DNA of 19,319 nt from an uncultured Bacillota bacterium. GTDB taxonomy: Bacteria; Bacillota; Clostridia; Oscillospirales; Oscillospiraceae. The stretch lies in NCBI GenBank assembly GCA_937890735.1, contig CALACZ010000212.1:1-19319 (forward strand), written 5' to 3'. Below the pieces are notes generated by a model. The model searched no databases. It was given only the letters and a program-made list of their open reading frames with translations, and was not told where the DNA came from. A program made the position numbers and the translations under genes. The stretch's first letter is position 1. Each line of letters begins with the position of its first letter. Below, one piece after another: positions 16,617 to 19,319 of the stretch.

Positions 16617-19319
16617 ATGGGAGCATGGAGCGAGTATAAAAAACAGCAGGAGCAGGAGCGCCGGACGGGGAAATGGACGGAGTATAAGCAGAGCGGGCAC
16701 TATCGCAAGAGCGAGGCGGAAAGCGTAAACGCGCAGCGAGGCAGAACGATGCAGAGCGGGCGGACAGAGGCGTCCGCCCCTACAGGCGCGCAGAATGGCA
16801 TGAGCAGTCTGACGCAGGAGCGGTACAAGGCGCAGGGCGGGGTGACGTTTGAGCAGTACAAGGCGGCGGTGGACAGCATCACGCAGCAGCGGTACAGGGC
16901 GACGCGGGGGACGCAGAAGCCCGCGTATTCGCTGGACACGCCGACCATGGGCGCGCTGGGCAGATACCGGCAGGACACGACGCAAAAGGACGAAGCGCAG
17001 ACGATCGACTACGGAGAGCACGGCAGCGACGCAGGCATGGCGAAGTGGCGGCAGCACTGGACGGAGGATCTTTTCCAGAAGTATTTGAGCGCGCTGCCGC
17101 AGACGACGGAGGAGATCGCCAAGCGCGGCGAGCTGTTGAGTAAGATGCAGTGGGGCGAGGACGAAAAGGCAGCGGCAGAGGCGCTGCTGAAAACGGCGCA
17201 GACGCAAAACCTCACCGGCAGCGCGTACAATCCGTCGGACTACGCCCCGGCGTGGGAGGCGTATCTGCGCGGAGACAACGAGGAATACGCACGGCAGGTC
17301 GAGATATACGACCAGCTTTATGCGCGGCTGCATCCGAAGAGCACGGCGTTTCGGTCGGCGGCGGTGGAATCCACAGGGCTTTTATCCATGGCAAAGGTGG
17401 GCGCTGCGGCGGCAGGAGACGAGACGGGCATTCGGACGCTGCAAAGCTCGGAGCAGGCGGGCAAGCAGGCGCAGCAGGCAGAGCCGGGCATTGCCTGGGC
17501 GACCAAGGTCGGCATTGGAGCGGGCACGGCGCTGCTGACCCAGGGCGCGCTCAATCCGGCGGCGGGCGCACTCGCCAAAACGGCGCTGGGCGCTACGAAG
17601 CTGGGACAGGCGGCAATCTCCGCAGGACAGACGGCGCTGACATTTGCGGCGCGCGAGGCGGTCGGCAGCGCGGGCGACCTCGCCACGGGCGAGATGACCG
17701 GCGGGCAGTTTGCGCAGCGCACGCTTGCCAGCGCGGCAGGCGGCGCGGCGGGGTCGATCGCGTCGGGGCTGGTATCGTCGGGCGTGGCGAAGCTGCTGAC
17801 AGACAAGCAGATGATGACGCCATTCAAGGAGTATCTGCGGCAGACGGCGGCGTCGGCGACGTTCTCGGCGGCGAACACCGGGGTCAATGCCGTGGCGTCC
17901 GGGCGGAAGATGACGAAGGAAGAGATCGCCACGGAGCTTGGAATGTCGTTTGCATTCGCGATGGTGGACGGCTACCTGAGCGCCATGCGGAGCACGAAGG
18001 CGGCGAGCGAGCAGGTCAAGGCGAAATACGACCAGATCACGCAGGAGTTTGAAGCCATCAACAACCACATGAACGGCAAGCAGTATGCGACGCAGGAGGA
18101 ATATGAACAGGCGCTGCGCGACCTGAAAACGCACGTTCAGGAGCTGAAAGCCGAAGTGGGCAGCACCTACTACGCCGGTCAGCAGGAGTTTGTGAACGAC
18201 ATCCAGAAGGGCTTGGACGTTGCCATCGGGAATATCAACATCATGCTCGCGGGCGATACGGGCACTGCTGCGGCAGCGGCGGGTACGTCGGGCGTAGGGT
18301 CGCAGACGGTGCGGCTGCTGACGAGCGAGATCGAGGACGCGTTCCGCACCGACGAAAGTGGCACGCCGAATGCGCCGGTGACAGGCGGAGCGCCGGAGAG
18401 CACCGCGGTCAATGATAATCCCACGCAGCATACGCCGGCGGAGCAGCGGGTGATCGAGGCGTATAAGAGCAGTGCGGACAAGGGTCTGGTTGAGTTTTAC
18501 CAGCGGGCAAAGACAAACCAGAGCGCCGGACGCTACACGCTGCAAACAGTCACGGAGCGGGCTGCGGATGACATCCGCAACCTGACAGGGCAGGACGTGG
18601 ACGGCTTCAAAACGACGCTGGACGCACGTCAGGCGTGGCATATCAACAACGACCACGGCGCAAACGGGAAAGCCGACCACAGCATGGAAAACGACGAGGA
18701 CGTTGCGAGGATGCAGTATGTGCTGAATAATTACGATTCGGCAGAGTACGGCGGAACGACGGACGCATATTGGGAAAGCAAGAAGAACGGAAAGAGCAGA
18801 CGCTCGCCGGTCGTGGTGTTTTCCAAGAAGGTCAATGGAACGTATTACATCGTGGAGGCAACGCCGGTAACAAAGGCGAAGAGCGTGTATGTGGTCTCTG
18901 CTTATATGCTGGGAGAAGGCAAGACGCCGCCGGGACGCGGCGGGCAAAACAAAAAGGGAGCTAACCCGCAGCCCCCGGATGCAAATGCCCCCTGGTTGAC
19001 GTCCGAAAACGATTCTGCGGAGATAACTCCCGAGAGAAGCGTAGCACAGAACGCGCAAACTGTCAAGCGGGACGAGCGGCTGCCGGAGAATATGGACGTG
19101 GAGGATGACGGGATTCCGTCCAACATGGATGTGATCGACGAGGACGGGGACGGGCTGCCGGACAATATGGAGCTGGAGGACGGAAACGCGCAGCAGCTCG
19201 GAAATAACGAGCCTTCCCCTCATCAGTCCGCTTCGCGGACAGCTTCCCCCCGAGGGGAAGCCATGGGTGCGGCGGAAGCCTCCAGCCGAGGGGAAGCCAT
19301 GGGTGCGTCGGAAGCCACG
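16617..19319 (+). CDS. Large ejection-type protein with C-terminal toxin-nuclease-like domain (3' partial)
   Basis: The frame is open for 901 codons and runs past the window edge. Residues 1-290 are charged and Gln-rich. About 292-398 is an Ala/Gly-rich hydrophobic segment (KVGIGAGTALL, AGGAAGSIASGLVSSGVAKLL), as in internal proteins that cross the cell envelope. Helical linkers follow. About 636-765 resembles the phage Barnase-EndoU-ColicinE5/D-RelE-like (PBECR) nuclease group: H675-INNDHG (H680), ADHSM (H688), YVLNNYD, then strands VVVFSKKVNGTYYIVEA and VYVVSAYM. An acidic Asp/Gly stretch (DEDGDGLPDNMELEDG) follows, then element E16 in frame. AAGGAGAAGAG lies just before the ATG. It may deliver a nuclease into the host during DNA ejection; this is inference. 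Confidence 0.7.
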   Translation, partial: MGAWSEYKKQQEQERRTGKWTEYKQSGHYRKSEAESVNAQRGRTMQSGRTEASAPTGAQNGMSSLTQERYKAQGGVTFEQYKAAVDSITQQRYRATRGTQKPAYSLDTPTMGALGRYRQDTTQKDEAQTIDYGEHGSDAGMAKWRQHWTEDLFQKYLSALPQTTEEIAKRGELLSKMQWGEDEKAAAEALLKTAQTQNLTGSAYNPSDYAPAWEAYLRGDNEEYARQVEIYDQLYARLHPKSTAFRSAAVESTGLLSMAKVGAAAAGDETGIRTLQSSEQAGKQAQQAEPGIAWATKVGIGAGTALLTQGALNPAAGALAKTALGATKLGQAAISAGQTALTFAAREAVGSAGDLATGEMTGGQFAQRTLASAAGGAAGSIASGLVSSGVAKLLTDKQMMTPFKEYLRQTAASATFSAANTGVNAVASGRKMTKEEIATELGMSFAFAMVDGYLSAMRSTKAASEQVKAKYDQITQEFEAINNHMNGKQYATQEEYEQALRDLKTHVQELKAEVGSTYYAGQQEFVNDIQKGLDVAIGNINIMLAGDTGTAAAAAGTSGVGSQTVRLLTSEIEDAFRTDESGTPNAPVTGGAPESTAVNDNPTQHTPAEQRVIEAYKSSADKGLVEFYQRAKTNQSAGRYTLQTVTERAADDIRNLTGQDVDGFKTTLDARQAWHINNDHGANGKADHSMENDEDVARMQYVLNNYDSAEYGGTTDAYWESKKNGKSRRSPVVVFSKKVNGTYYIVEATPVTKAKSVYVVSAYMLGEGKTPPGRGGQNKKGANPQPPDANAPWLTSENDSAEITPERSVAQNAQTVKRDERLPENMDVEDDGIPSNMDVIDEDGDGLPDNMELEDGNAQQLGNNEPSPHQSASRTASPRGEAMGAAEASSRGEAMGASEAT
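16727..16790 (+). repeat. Palindromic element E15 (type C, in coding sequence)
   Basis: The leader GTAAACGCGCAGCGAGGCAG is followed by the core GGGCGGAC-AGAG-GCGTCCGCCCCTACAGG, the same core that follows E10 at 8873-8905. Read in frame as NAQRGRTMQSGRTEASAPTG. Confidence 0.85.
19182..19319 (+). repeat. Palindromic element E16 (type A, in coding sequence, reaches window edge)
   Basis: Leader GGAAACGCGCAGCAGCTC, inner hairpin GTCCGC-TTC-GCGGAC, outer CTTCCCC..GGGGAAG with C-run 6, ending GCCATGGG. Then a GCGGCGGAAGCCTCCAGCC tail also seen after E2 (1086-1105), and a second GAGGGGAAGCCATGGG end. Confidence 0.9.

Noticed and set aside
17382..19223. 613-residue minus-strand open frame
   Set aside because: It is antisense to the ejection protein and His/Arg/Leu-rich without any motif. 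GC-rich codon bias on the plus strand removes stops from the opposite strand.
854..19265. Element hairpins as rho-independent terminators
   Set aside because: None of the CTTCCCC..GGGGAAG hairpins is followed by a T-run, and several lie inside genes that must be transcribed through.
1..19319. tRNA or rRNA genes
   Set aside because: I saw no cloverleaf with a T-arm and CCA-type end and no rRNA-like stretch on reading; a tRNA search program was not available.

Overview
The window is a GC-rich stretch of tailed-phage DNA (a prophage or free phage), most likely from a Clostridia host such as an Oscillospiraceae relative. I base that on the protein families, on an L27-type Prp protease with matching cleavage motifs, and on abundant CCCTCATCAG / CTTCCCC..GGGGAAG palindromic repeats that I associate with this group. 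No integrase, lysis or host gene is visible, so the lifestyle is undecided. The structural set (P22-like portal, N4-gp56-type major capsid protein, beta-propeller-like neck protein, internal/ejection proteins, no tape measure) suggests a short-tailed virion.

Layout. 1-1362: small early/middle genes, namely a 45-bp-repeat protein with an XRE HTH end, a DUF551-like protein, a zinc-ribbon protein and a 61-aa protein. 1363-1940: a repeat cluster and a GC-rich hairpin region leading into an HUH replication/nicking protein (1941-2828), then a small Cys protein. 3090-3518: a minus-strand cassette of two tiny genes with a consensus promoter, a palindromic operator inside that promoter, and its own terminator. 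3673-8400: small terminase, large terminase carrying a mini-intein, portal and Prp-type protease. 8532-8781: a second minus-strand cassette holding a paralogue of one cassette-1 gene. 9068-16603: scaffold, major capsid protein, a small head protein, neck, nozzle, receptor-binding protein, a small protein and an internal virion protein. 16617-19319: a protein of over 900 residues with no stop before the window edge, combining an ejection-type segment with a toxin-nuclease-like domain.

How the genes work together. The terminase pair and portal package DNA. Scaffold and capsid share an N-terminal LNxQLxA motif that the neighbouring Prp-like protease should cut. The neck, fibre and internal proteins complete the virion. 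The two minus-strand cassettes look like independently expressed morons.

The strongest unusual signals are: (1) a family of about 16 palindromic elements, all in one orientation, eight of them inside four phage genes in one shared reading phase; (2) an intein that separates the third nuclease acid of the terminase from the first two; (3) a phage-encoded Prp with matched cleavage motifs in scaffold and capsid; (4) a moron with a perfect promoter, an internal operator and a ribbon-helix-helix gene, paired with a paralogous cassette that lacks both operator and RHH gene; (5) a nuclease-like domain at the end of an ejection protein.
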